From JBBQFI01 sp038321775 (lineage in GTDB: Bacteria; Verrucomicrobiota; Verrucomicrobiia; Chthoniobacterales; UBA10450): a stretch of 64,000 nt of DNA. This document shows positions 27,693-36,380 of this stretch, piece after piece. The first letter of the stretch is position 1. Each line of letters starts with the position of its first letter. The stretch spans positions 310,001 to 374,000 of the forward strand of contig JBBQFI010000002.1 in assembly GCA_038321775.1 (NCBI GenBank). Reading direction: 5' to 3'. Made by a program: the position numbers and the translations under genes. The notes beneath the pieces were generated by a model, which was not told the DNA's origin, did not search any database, and was given only the letters and a program-made list of their open reading frames with translations.

Positions 27693-28712
27693 TCATTTCG
27701 TGCGTTTGAATTTGCCGGTAAAAAGATAATTCATCACCAGAGTCGTTATATAAGAGGTCACGCGAAAATCCTGCCGCGGATCATCATTAAGCACGTGGAG
27801 TTCCAGCTGATCGCAACGATCGATCAAACGTGCGAGCAATTTGTTCACGCGAAATTTCTTCTCGTTAGTCCATTTGCACACCGAGTTCAATAAACGCCGG
27901 CGTCTCCGGCGCAGATACGAGCTCGCCTTGATCCGCCCCGGCCCAGGCGTCGCTGAAAACAACTGCCGCAAATCCGTGTCGTAAAAATTCGGATACGTAT
28001 CCTCGTAAAGCTTCCGTTTCCGCGCGTAATACGTCTTGAGCTTGACGTTGAGACAATCGTACTCGGCCACGCGAAACTTCGGTGCGTGCACCGGCGCCTG
28101 GCCCGCGAGCGAGCGCATCAACTCATCGATGTATTCGAGTTTGTGCAGCGCCACCTTCCAGCCCGCGTATTGCTTGTGCCAATCGAGCTCCGGCGTCAGC
28201 CAGATCGCGAACGTCTCCGCAAAATCTTCGTCCGGATGACTCTGCGCGTACCAATCGTCCAGATGCACCACGTAACTGCGACTGAACGGCCGCGGCCTAT
28301 AAAAATTCGGCGTCCCCTCATCCGAGGTTTGCCCGAAAGTCTGCTGCCACTTTTTCTTCCGCTGCAACTGATACGCATAGCTGTAAGCGTGCGCCGCCTC
28401 GTGCCGCATCAATTTCATGAACCACTCGCGCGTCTCGCCCTCGACTTCGAGCATCATCGACCGCTCCAGCGCGCGCAGACGATCGTGCACAAGAAAAAAC
28501 GGAACAAAGATCGCCGGAATCCCAATCGGCACGAACCATTCATCCCCGACATAACACGGCGGATGAAACGCCAGCCCCTTCGCCGAAAGCTCATCGTAAA
28601 GCTGCTTGATGAGCGGCTCCAGCTGCGTGCCTTCGAGCTTCAACCCGAGCGTAGAAATCCGCCGCTCGAGCAATTCCTCGTCGCCTAACGAAACCCAATC
28701 GACCGCTTCCAT
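27693..28712 (-). CDS. putative zinc-binding metallopeptidase
   Basis: From ATG 28712 the protein has 339 residues. The HExxH motif is in RHEAAHAYSYAY (about 124-135), and a downstream acidic ligand is in HPDEDFAETFAIWL, as in gluzincins. The N-terminal SLGDEELLERRISTLGLKLEGT and CYVGDEWFVPIGIPAIFVPF match the pattern I know for the 'putative zinc-binding metallopeptidase' family. The physiological substrate is unknown. TTG 28760 would add 16 residues. It is followed on the same strand by the ATP-grasp gene. Confidence 0.75.
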   Translation of the reverse strand: MEAVDWVSLGDEELLERRISTLGLKLEGTQLEPLIKQLYDELSAKGLAFHPPCYVGDEWFVPIGIPAIFVPFFLVHDRLRALERSMMLEVEGETREWFMKLMRHEAAHAYSYAYQLQRKKKWQQTFGQTSDEGTPNFYRPRPFSRSYVVHLDDWYAQSHPDEDFAETFAIWLTPELDWHKQYAGWKVALHKLEYIDELMRSLAGQAPVHAPKFRVAEYDCLNVKLKTYYARKRKLYEDTYPNFYDTDLRQLFSATPGPGRIKASSYLRRRRRRLLNSVCKWTNEKKFRVNKLLARLIDRCDQLELHVLNDDPRQDFRVTSYITTLVMNYLFTGKFKRTK

Positions 28713-28811
28713 TTCGCGCACGGTAAAATTGAAAAAAGCAATCTCATGCTTCCGCCGCAATGCACCATCTCGGCCATTCGATGCTCGCGCCTAACGTTTG
28801 AATCGGCGAGA

Positions 28812-30512
28812 TCATAGTCGCCACACGTGATTAAACGCTAGCTTGGCTAACACGTCGCTCCGGTCGCGAATCTTTGGAGCGTTCCAAGAGGTTTGTCGTT
28901 TAAGAAAATCATCTAACCAAACGGACGAAGATTTTAGGATCGCAAGTTTTTGGCTAAACGGTTTTTTGCCGAGTTTCGCGTTTAGCTTCTCGTCGATTAT
29001 CACAATGTTCCCGATCTCAGCGATCTCTTCATCCGAAAGAACGCGCCCCGCGCCACCCTGATTTGATAAGTGTTCAAGTGTTGCACTTGTCTTATCAAGG
29101 TCGAGATGCCCCAAGTCCCGGCTCATGCGAAGCAGAATGTAGGACACGAGTGCCTTCCTTTTTGTGTATCTTTCGGATGCAAGAATTTCGCGGAAATTAG
29201 CTTCGAATTCTTCGTACGGAGGAAGTTTCGCTCTCAACTTGGCAATTAAGGCATCGATCTCTTTCACTTTTGACGTTTGAGATTTGGCTGCATCGAGCTG
29301 TCTCGCATGTAGCGCATACATAAAAGAAATTCCACCGGAGGATCGTTGCGATGTAACCGCTGTAAAAATAAAGTGAAAGTTCTCCACTGCTTTGATTGCC
29401 CGTCGTGTGTTTCGCAAGGTAAGGTTGCCCGCGCAATATTCTCTGAGAACGGCCAAAACAAATGGCAGTTGTTGCCTAACTCGAAATAACATCAGCGCCG
29501 CCAATGACTCGCGCACAGCGCGCTCCTCATTCTTCCATGGTCGGGTACTCGGTTCATGAATATGGCGATAAATCACTGCGTCGCTTTCAAAAGCAGCGAG
29601 AAAATTAGTCGCATCGGTTTTGGTTTTTATCGTCCGCTTCAGTGCACGATAAAGCTTCTTTTCGGTGGTGTACTCGTACTTCGATAACCAGTAGTGATGT
29701 AGGAAACTATTCACTGACAGCTCCTCACGCGACGCTTCGAAGGCTGAGACAACCGCGTTGAACCGGTCTTTTGCGCGGTCGACATTCCTATTCGCCTGAG
29801 GAAGCAAACGCGTGATCTGCGTTCGAACGAGGTCGGAGACGGTTAAATCCCTGCCTCTCGTGTTGAGGGTCTCGAAAATCACGTACGCATCATCCTCAGA
29901 TGCCAGCGCTACCATGATCGTCTTTAACCCTAGGATTCGATCTCTAACGGCAATTAACCGTTTTCGTATCGCGGCATCTTTTTTCTTCTCATTTAGCGAT
30001 CGATCCGAGCGAATTGCGTCAATGGAACTCGAGATCGAGTCCTTTAACAGGCCGAACGCTTGCTCGAGTCTCTTCTCTTCATCGCCAGCTTCGATATCCT
30101 CATCCTGCTTTGGGAAACTCTGAATTACTTGTTGCAGGTAAGGATAGGACGTTTCCGTTTGCAGTACGAATTGATTGTCATTGTTAATATCAGGTCGCTC
30201 AACCAGGCGATGAATTCCACGTGCGAGTCCGTCGAACTGCTCATCCGCGAAAGCGTCGCGCAGCGCACAAAGCAACATCCTAATTGTCGTAATTCTTTGT
30301 TGCTCGTCTAAAATTCCGAGAGTGCCTTGCGAATGAGAAAAGAGAACTATCGAGCCAATAAAATATTCCCCGTCGGCGTCTGCAATTGTGTCATTCCAAA
30401 AATCCTCAACTTCCGCTCGCTCCCAGGAATACGGACGCTGAAAACGTGGTACTTTGAAGTAGGCGGCGTTTAGAAGCTCTTCGACGGTCCGGTCTTGAGA
30501 TTCGATTTTCAC
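28812..30512 (-). CDS. DUF262/DUF1524 protein, GmrSD-like defence nuclease, putative
   Basis: From GTG 30512 the protein has about 566 residues. The N-terminal DUF262 part shows KVPRFQRPYSWERAEVEDFW and YFIGSIVLF followed by GILDEQQRITTIRML, equivalent to the D-G-Q-Q-R-x-T-T NTPase-like motif. The C terminus resembles DUF1524: ATLEHLSNQG (Glu-His pair), IGNIVIIDEKLNAKLG, then a final LAKLAFNHVW. This two-domain layout is that of GmrSD-type modification-dependent restriction enzymes. No methyltransferase or other defence gene is adjacent. Its DNA looks more AT-rich than the flanking genes, which suggests transfer. A TTG at 30548 would add 12 residues. Confidence 0.75.
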   Translation of the reverse strand: MKIESQDRTVEELLNAAYFKVPRFQRPYSWERAEVEDFWNDTIADADGEYFIGSIVLFSHSQGTLGILDEQQRITTIRMLLCALRDAFADEQFDGLARGIHRLVERPDINNDNQFVLQTETSYPYLQQVIQSFPKQDEDIEAGDEEKRLEQAFGLLKDSISSSIDAIRSDRSLNEKKKDAAIRKRLIAVRDRILGLKTIMVALASEDDAYVIFETLNTRGRDLTVSDLVRTQITRLLPQANRNVDRAKDRFNAVVSAFEASREELSVNSFLHHYWLSKYEYTTEKKLYRALKRTIKTKTDATNFLAAFESDAVIYRHIHEPSTRPWKNEERAVRESLAALMLFRVRQQLPFVLAVLREYCAGNLTLRNTRRAIKAVENFHFIFTAVTSQRSSGGISFMYALHARQLDAAKSQTSKVKEIDALIAKLRAKLPPYEEFEANFREILASERYTKRKALVSYILLRMSRDLGHLDLDKTSATLEHLSNQGGAGRVLSDEEIAEIGNIVIIDEKLNAKLGKKPFSQKLAILKSSSVWLDDFLKRQTSWNAPKIRDRSDVLAKLAFNHVWRL

Positions 30513-30820
30513 AAAAAAGCTATAGCAGACGCCCACTCGCTTAGACAATGGTCATCGATACGTTTTGTCCGGTGGCATTGCGCGACGGCCCGGCCGATCC
30601 ACCTGTTTGCGAGCGACCTGCCGCCTTGGTGGATCGAGCGGCCAGGATCCGTCCCGCTCAAATCTCGATGTGAAGTCGAAAAAAGGCGCTCATCCTGCAA
30701 AAACCCGATTTCGTTCATCTACGCATTTGTACGCATTTACGAATTGGCGCGGACCGGTTAAAATGGTCGCAATTCCAATGGCTCCCCGGAAAACGCGCGC
30801 GGCGCGGCGCTCTGAACTTT

Positions 30821-30979
30821 GTGCCGATTCCTGTTGTCACGGCTACGGCGGCAACGGAGCCGTTGACGCCGCGAGAGAATGAGGTGCTCGATTGGGTCGC
30901 GGCAGGGAAACGTAATCAGGAGATCGCTGCCATCCTGAATGTGAGTCCGCGCACGGCGCGGACGCATGTGCACCTGGAC
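30821..30979 (+). pseudogene. LuxR-type helix-turn-helix remnant
   Basis: The plus-strand frame reads EPLTPRENEVLDWVAAGKRNQEIAAILNVSPRTARTHVH when pieced together in overlapping parts: LTPRENEVLDWVAAGK and RNQEIAAILNVSPRTARTHV. That is most of a LuxR C-terminal DNA-binding domain. After THVH the expected final helix is lost, and the frame runs into the antisense of the histidine kinase gene. No receiver or sensor domain is found upstream in the 30513-30820 stretch, which otherwise holds nothing I recognise. It looks like a truncated regulator, possibly once partnered with the adjacent kinase. Confidence 0.5.
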
Positions 30980-31054
30980 TTGTTCCGAGTCCCAAGCTTT
31001 TCTTTTGAGGCTGCCAAACCCTTTCGGATTTCGAAGGTTAGTGCTGGAGTTGGA

Positions 31055-32311
31055 TCAGACGATGGGCAGATCGAAATGGAATGTGCTACCTTTGCAGACG
31101 GTGCTGGAAACTTCCAGTGTTCCACCGTGCGCCTGGATAATTTCGCGCGCAATGGCCAGACCGAGGCCGGAGCCGCGCAGATCGTTTTTATCTCCCTGCC
31201 AGAAACGATCGAAGAGACGCTCGAGATTTTCGGCGGGAATGCCGACGCCGTGATCGATGACGGAGAAGCAAACCGTGTCGTTACGCCGCTCGGCTGTGAC
31301 GCGTATTTCGCTCCCGGCCTTGCTGAATTTCACTGCATTCACGATCAAATTCGAGAAGACGCGCAGGATGCGTTCGTAATCGGCCATGACCATGGGAAGG
31401 TTTTGCGCACCCTCGCCGATGAGCTGAATTTCCTGCCGGTTCGCCAGAGGACGGAGGGCACTGATGGCATCCTCCAGTAACGTCTGTGCCTTCCACGGTT
31501 TGGCTTTGAGCGTAAGGTTGTCGCCTTCGATTCTCGAGACGTCGAGCAGGTCCGCGATCAGCCGATCCATCGACTCGATCGCGTTCTGCATCCGCCCGAG
31601 CATCTCCGGGTTTTCACTTGCGTGTAAATCTTCCGCGACGAATTGAGTTCCGAGTTTCACGAGATTCAATGGCGTGCGCAAATCGTGAGCGACGGCGGCA
31701 AGGACGCGCTCGCGCGAAAGCGTTGCCTCGCGCGCCAGCCGCGCCTGTTCTTCCGCTTCCGCGACCGCCTCGCGCAGCATGATCTCGCGCATGGCAGATT
31801 GAGCGAGCTCGCTCAACACCTCAACGTCTCTTGTGCTCCACTGGCGCGGCTTGAAATCGATCGCACAAAAACTCCCGATGGCGTGTCCATCGCCGGTCAT
31901 CAGCGGAATGCCCGCATAAGCACGCACGCCGAGCGATTGCACGGTCGGCACATCGCGAAACTTCGGGTCCGCCGTGGTGTCGGGAATAAGGAGCGGCTCA
32001 CCCGCGACGAGCGCGTGATGACAAAACGTGCCGCCTTCCATCTGCCGGGTCGAAGCAAGCGGTTCTGGAAAACCGAAGCAGCTTTTGTAGAAATCGCGGT
32101 CCTTATCGACCAGGGAAATAAAAGTCGCAGGCACATCGACCAATTTCGCCGCCAGCCTTGTTAGGCGATCGAAGGTAGGTTCCGGCGGCGAATCAAGCAG
32201 TCCCGTGCGGCGAACGGCATCGAGTCGCTTGGAATCGCGTCGCAACCTTTCCCAGACCTGCGCGTCAAAAACGGCCCTTGGCTCAGTCTGTGAAGGGAGC
32301 GGAGCGCTCAT
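31055..32311 (-). CDS. GAF-domain sensor histidine kinase
   Basis: From ATG 32311 (MSAPLPSQTEPRAVFD) the protein has 418 residues. A GAF domain spans about 30-170 (FISLVDKDRDFYKSCFG, TFCHHALVAGEPLLIPD). The HisKA domain follows with the phospho-acceptor His in VAAVAHDLRTPLNLVK. The ATPase domain has the N box NLIVNAVKFSKAG, the G1 box DHGVGIPAENLERLFDRFWQ and the G2 box GSGLGLAIAREII. There is no membrane segment, so it senses a cytosolic or diffusible signal. No intact response regulator is adjacent; only a LuxR-type remnant lies just beyond its 3' end. The frame stays open to 32680, but that extension overlaps the doxX gene and is not coding-like. Confidence 0.88.
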   Translation of the reverse strand: MSAPLPSQTEPRAVFDAQVWERLRRDSKRLDAVRRTGLLDSPPEPTFDRLTRLAAKLVDVPATFISLVDKDRDFYKSCFGFPEPLASTRQMEGGTFCHHALVAGEPLLIPDTTADPKFRDVPTVQSLGVRAYAGIPLMTGDGHAIGSFCAIDFKPRQWSTRDVEVLSELAQSAMREIMLREAVAEAEEQARLAREATLSRERVLAAVAHDLRTPLNLVKLGTQFVAEDLHASENPEMLGRMQNAIESMDRLIADLLDVSRIEGDNLTLKAKPWKAQTLLEDAISALRPLANRQEIQLIGEGAQNLPMVMADYERILRVFSNLIVNAVKFSKAGSEIRVTAERRNDTVCFSVIDHGVGIPAENLERLFDRFWQGDKNDLRGSGLGLAIAREIIQAHGGTLEVSSTVCKGSTFHFDLPIV

Positions 32312-32397
32312 GCGGTTCAAGTTTAGCGAACGGGCGGGGAATTGGTCATTAAGAAAATCTTTCGACGAACGCGCGCCGCCAGACAACATCGTGAAAT

Positions 32398-32784
32398 TCA
32401 GTGCGTAGCACCACGGTTCGAACCGGACCGCAGGCAGACCCAATAAACCCAAAGACCAAACACCAATTGGAGCGGGAGGCGCAGCCACAAGAGGCAGGTC
32501 GGAATCGCATGACCAGCGATCATCGCTCCTGTGGAAATCGTTTGAATGTTTGCGGGAAAAACGGCGACGAGCAACGCCATCAAACCCCATGCCGCCATTT
32601 TTCTTGTCCGCGGAAATAAGATGCCGAGACCGCCCGCGATTTCTGCGGCGCCGCTGATGGCAACGAGTTGCGCGTGCCACGGCAGATACGGCGGCACGAT
32701 CGCGAGATAAAAATGCGGAGAAAGGAAATGATTGGCGCCGGAGACGATGAAGAAGAGCGCGAGCAGAATTCGCAAGATCGTCAT
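32398..32784 (-). CDS. DoxX family membrane protein
   Basis: The 128-residue protein has four predicted membrane helices and the DoxX pattern. The first helix LRILLALFFIVSGANHFL is followed by the conserved loop with YLPWHAQLVAISGAAEIAGG and GILFPRTRKMAAWGL. Its function is unclear; related proteins are tied to redox or thiosulfate metabolism. It starts at ATG 32784, 142 bp from the divergent permease gene. Confidence 0.85.
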   Translation of the reverse strand: MTILRILLALFFIVSGANHFLSPHFYLAIVPPYLPWHAQLVAISGAAEIAGGLGILFPRTRKMAAWGLMALLVAVFPANIQTISTGAMIAGHAIPTCLLWLRLPLQLVFGLWVYWVCLRSGSNRGATH

Positions 32785-32926
32785 GAATAGAGTTCAGTTC
32801 CTACATCGCGGCGTGTCATGCGGAAAGTTCGCTTAACCATTTTCTTAGACAAAACTCGACTTCGGCGGCGTCTCTTTATTGAATCCAACCGCAACGGTTG
32901 GTGCATCCAATAGGACGGCTACGTTT

Positions 32927-35347
32927 ATGATGATCGATTTTCGTTTCGCGCTACGTCAGTTATTCAAATCGCCGGGTTTCACTTTACTCGCAGTCATCAC
33001 GCTCGCGCTCGGGATCGGCCTCAACACTGCCATCTTCAATTTGATCAACGATTTGTTTTTGCGCGGACTGCCATTTAAGGAGCCGGCGCGCGTTGTACAC
33101 CTCTTCACGCTTCCGAAAGGCGGCGACACGTTCGATTACCCGCTCTCGGGGCCGCGCTTCATGCATTATCGCGATGGGCAAACGATCTTCGACGGGTTCG
33201 CGGCGGAGACGAATACGGTTTACACGCTCACGGGTCTCGGCGACCCGGTGCAGCTCCAGGCGTTTCGCACCACGTCGAATTATTTCACCGTGCTCGGCGT
33301 TCGTCCGATTCTCGGCCGCACATTTTTGCCTAACGAGGAAGAAGGAGCCGATGTGGCGTTGATCTCGGAAAAATTCTGGCACAACCGGCTCGGCGGCGAT
33401 CCGAATGTGCTCGGGCGCAGCATCACGCTCGACGGCACGGCGCACACGATCGTCGGCGTGTTGCCAAACATGCCTGTGCAATGGGTCGGCCCGAACGGAA
33501 ACGAAGTTTGGACGACGAAGCCGTATGTCATCGCCGGTTTTTCGCACGAACGGATGATGCGCGGGACTGCATTCCTACGCGTGATCGGTCGGATGAAGCC
33601 GGGCCAGACTGTTGAACAGGTGAAAGCGGCGCTGGTGCCGCTTTCGCAAAGTTATCGTGTGCAAAATCCGGGCAAGATCGATGCGGACGTGAACGACCTC
33701 GTGAAAACGCTTCCGGTAGATGTGAACGGTGACTTGCGGCCGGCCTTCGGCGTTTTACTCGCGGCGGTCGCGTTCGTGCTTCTCATCGCGTGCAGCAATG
33801 TGGCGAATCTATTGCTCGTTAGGTTTAGCGGAAGACGGCGCGAGATCGCGTTGCGCATGGCGCTGGGCGCGTCGCGCACAAGTGTGCTCCGGCTTTTCGT
33901 TCTCGAAAGTCTGCTCGTGAGCGTGCTCGCCGGAATCCTCGGCGCGGCGCTGGCGTGGCAACTCGTGCCGATCGTTCCAAAATTGGCGGCCAATTTTCTC
34001 CCGCTCGATCCCGGCAGTCAGGTGGGTCTGTCGTTGCCGGTGCTGGCGTTCGCAATTGCTCTTTCGATCCTGACCGGCGTCGCCATGGGTGCGTATCCGG
34101 CATGGCAAAGTTCCCGCGCCGATCTCGTCGATGGACTGAAAGAAGGCGGACGCGGCACGAGCGGCAGCGTGAAGCAACAACGCTTCCGCAAGATTCTTGT
34201 CGGAGCGCAGGTCGCGCTCTCGGTCACATTGCTCGCGGGCGCGGCGTTGCTCATCGCCAGTTTCGTCCGGCTCAATCGGCAGGATCTCGGGTTCCGTTCG
34301 GAAAATTTGTGGACCGGATTCGTCACGTTACCGAACGCGCCTTATCCGGACACTGCAACGCGCGCGCGTTTCGTAGATCAATTGAAGGCGGCTCTGCAAA
34401 CGGTGCCTGGATTTGAGAAGATCAGTTTGAGTGGAGACGTGCCGTTGATCGGCGGCAACCGCACACTTTATACGAAACCCGAAGGCAATGTGTTGCCGGT
34501 CGCAGACCGTCCGGCCGCTCCTTCGCATGATATCGCGCCGGGCTATCTCAAAACGTGGGGCATTCCCCTGATTTCGGGACGCGATTTCGACGAGCACGAT
34601 CTCGCCGACCATCAGAACGTGATGCTGATCAGCCAGGCGGGCGCGCGCAAAGTTTTCGGCAACGAAAATCCGATCGAAAAAGTGTTGCTCACCACGAGCA
34701 GCAGCGTGGCGACGGAAATCATCGGTGTGGTCGGTGATGTGCGTTCCCAGCGCGTGGCGCAACGTAACGAGATGGAATTTTATCGCCCATGGGCGCAGGA
34801 GAATTTTCCGTTCCTGACCGTAACGGTGCGAAGCAAGTTGCCCACGCAAGAGATCACGCGGCTGACGCAGAAAACCGTAAACAGCATCGATCCCGCGCTC
34901 GCCGTTGCGCAGCCGCAAACCATGACGGCGATCGTCGCGCAAGCGCTCGGGCAAGCGCGCCTAACGACCATATTGCTCGGCGCCTTTGCCGGCGTGGCCT
35001 TGTTGCTCGCGACGGTAGGGATTTACGGCGCGGTCGCATACACCGTAGAGCAGCGCACCAGCGAAATCGGCGTTCGCATGGCGCTCGGAGCACAAACGAT
35101 GGATGTGCTTCGACTGGTCGTCCTGCAAGGGATGAAGCCCGTGATCATGGGACTGGCCGTTGGCCTAACGACAGCGCTCGTTGTCGGCCGTCTCATCAAA
35201 TCGCAACTTTACGAAACGTCTGCCTATAATCCGATGTTGTTGAGTGGGACGCTCGTGATTCTTGCTTTGGCGGCGTTGCTCGCGTGTCTTTTTCCGGCAC
35301 GGCGCGCGACGCTGGTGAATCCCGTCGAGGCTTTGCGCGCGGAGTAA
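32927..35347 (+). CDS. ADOP-type ABC permease (MacB-like periplasmic core, two FtsX domains)
   Basis: From ATG 32927 the protein has 806 residues. The N terminus DFRFALRQLFKSPGFTLLAV with the helix LALGIGLNTAIFNLINDL is typical of MacB/FtsX permeases. A MacB_PCD periplasmic domain follows, then the first FtsX domain (VLLIACSNVANLLLVRFSGRRREIALRMALGA). A second periplasmic domain and a second FtsX domain close the protein (YTVEQRTSEIGVRMALGAQ, ending FPARRATLVNPVEALRAE). Such duplicated permeases without an adjacent ATPase are common in Acidobacteria and related phyla. The cargo is unknown. Its stop directly abuts the stop of the convergent aminotransferase gene. Exact 9-mer copies lie at 33328, 34959 and 35163. 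Confidence 0.9.
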   Translation: MMIDFRFALRQLFKSPGFTLLAVITLALGIGLNTAIFNLINDLFLRGLPFKEPARVVHLFTLPKGGDTFDYPLSGPRFMHYRDGQTIFDGFAAETNTVYTLTGLGDPVQLQAFRTTSNYFTVLGVRPILGRTFLPNEEEGADVALISEKFWHNRLGGDPNVLGRSITLDGTAHTIVGVLPNMPVQWVGPNGNEVWTTKPYVIAGFSHERMMRGTAFLRVIGRMKPGQTVEQVKAALVPLSQSYRVQNPGKIDADVNDLVKTLPVDVNGDLRPAFGVLLAAVAFVLLIACSNVANLLLVRFSGRRREIALRMALGASRTSVLRLFVLESLLVSVLAGILGAALAWQLVPIVPKLAANFLPLDPGSQVGLSLPVLAFAIALSILTGVAMGAYPAWQSSRADLVDGLKEGGRGTSGSVKQQRFRKILVGAQVALSVTLLAGAALLIASFVRLNRQDLGFRSENLWTGFVTLPNAPYPDTATRARFVDQLKAALQTVPGFEKISLSGDVPLIGGNRTLYTKPEGNVLPVADRPAAPSHDIAPGYLKTWGIPLISGRDFDEHDLADHQNVMLISQAGARKVFGNENPIEKVLLTTSSSVATEIIGVVGDVRSQRVAQRNEMEFYRPWAQENFPFLTVTVRSKLPTQEITRLTQKTVNSIDPALAVAQPQTMTAIVAQALGQARLTTILLGAFAGVALLLATVGIYGAVAYTVEQRTSEIGVRMALGAQTMDVLRLVVLQGMKPVIMGLAVGLTTALVVGRLIKSQLYETSAYNPMLLSGTLVILALAALLACLFPARRATLVNPVEALRAE

Positions 35348-36247
35348 TTATACGACGGGCACGCCTTCGGTCGCGGTGCGTTTTGAGTAAAGGTCGCTTA
35401 ATCGTTTCGTCATCGGTCCTATTGTTCCGTCGCCAATTGTCTTGCGGTCGATCTCGGTAACGCCAGCGAGTTCGCCCATCGTTCCCGTGCAAAAGATTTC
35501 ATCCGCATCGTAAGCTTCATCCAGTTTCAAATCGGTTTCGGCGCACGGGATTTTTTCGGCTGCGCAGATCTCCAGCACGGTAGCGCGCGTAATTCCCTCG
35601 GGACAGGCGATCACCCGACTTGTCGCCACTTCATCGTTGCGCACAAGGAAGAGATGCGTGGCGTTCGTTTCTGCGATCAATCCGCGAATGTCGAGCATGA
35701 GTGCGTCGTCCGCGCCGGCATTGTTGGCTTCGATCTTGGCGAGGATGGAGTTGAGCAGATTGGCGTGATGAATTTGTGGATCAAGAATCTCGGGCGGCGG
35801 ACGACGAATCGACGCAGTAATTAATTTCAAACCGCGTTTCGAGTAAACGGGCGCTTTGTGTTCGGCGAGCACGATCAAAGTCGGACCTGATTGATTCAGG
35901 CGCGGGTCCATCCCGGAAGTGATTTTCACTCCGCGCGTGAGCGTCAGACGAATATGAACGCCGTCCCGCACCTTGTTCGCGGCGAGTGTGCGATTGATCT
36001 CTTCGATGATTTTCTCGTTAGGCGGAATTTCCGCGAACGACAAAGCAATGGCAGAGCGGCGCAAGCGCTCGAGGTGCTCGTTGAGTTTGAAAATGCGGCC
36101 GTTGTAAAGACGCAAGCCTTCCCAAACGGCATCGCCCCCTTGCACTGCGGAATCGAACGGACTGATGGCCGCTTCATCGCGGTGCACCAGCCGGCCGTTG
36201 ATGTTGACGATCAGATCCCGATTCTTCTCGTTAAATTGCTGAAGCAT
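35348..36247 (-). CDS. class IV aminotransferase-like protein lacking the usual PLP lysine
   Basis: From ATG 36247 (upstream AAGAAGAG) the protein has 299 residues and the fold-type IV layout of branched-chain and D-amino acid aminotransferases: SPFDSAVQGGDAVWEGLRLY, HIRLTLTRGVK, ADDALMLDIRGLIAETNATHLF and EIFCTGTMGELAGVTEID. In PabC or D-amino acid aminotransferase the Schiff-base Lys lies in I-K-x-L-N-x-L. The aligned segment here is IHHANLLNSILAKIEANN, with His160 at that position and no Lys nearby. The protein may be inactive as an aminotransferase or have a different role. It lies just downstream of a sulfotransferase-like gene on the same strand. A TTG at 36283 would add 12 residues. 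Confidence 0.8.
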   Translation of the reverse strand: MLQQFNEKNRDLIVNINGRLVHRDEAAISPFDSAVQGGDAVWEGLRLYNGRIFKLNEHLERLRRSAIALSFAEIPPNEKIIEEINRTLAANKVRDGVHIRLTLTRGVKITSGMDPRLNQSGPTLIVLAEHKAPVYSKRGLKLITASIRRPPPEILDPQIHHANLLNSILAKIEANNAGADDALMLDIRGLIAETNATHLFLVRNDEVATSRVIACPEGITRATVLEICAAEKIPCAETDLKLDEAYDADEIFCTGTMGELAGVTEIDRKTIGDGTIGPMTKRLSDLYSKRTATEGVPVV

Positions 36248-36284
36248 TTCTCTCTTCTTGCTCGTCGCGCTCGATGATTTCAAA

Positions 36285-36373
36285 TGTCATTCCGAGCGTA
36301 AGCGAGGAAGCTCTCATTTCCTGGCAGACGTCACACAAAATTCGCGAGGTCCCTCGCCACGCTCGGGATGACA
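36285..36373. repeat. dispersed palindromic repeat, family A, copy 2
   Basis: Arms at 36285-36313 and 36343-36373 form an imperfect inverted repeat. The outer ends are TGTCATTCCGAGCG and CGCTCGGGATGACA. It fills the gap between the aminotransferase-like and sulfotransferase-like genes. It is related to the repeat at 19141-19250. Confidence 0.75.
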
Positions 36374-36380
36374 ATCTTTT

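Noticed and set aside
30980..31480. Continuation of the LuxR-remnant frame
   Set aside because: It is antisense to the ATPase domain of the histidine kinase and has no LuxR-like residues after the helix-turn-helix.
32312..32680. N-terminal extension of the histidine kinase frame
   Set aside because: It overlaps the doxX gene in antisense and has no domain; a clear ATG (32311) precedes the GAF domain.
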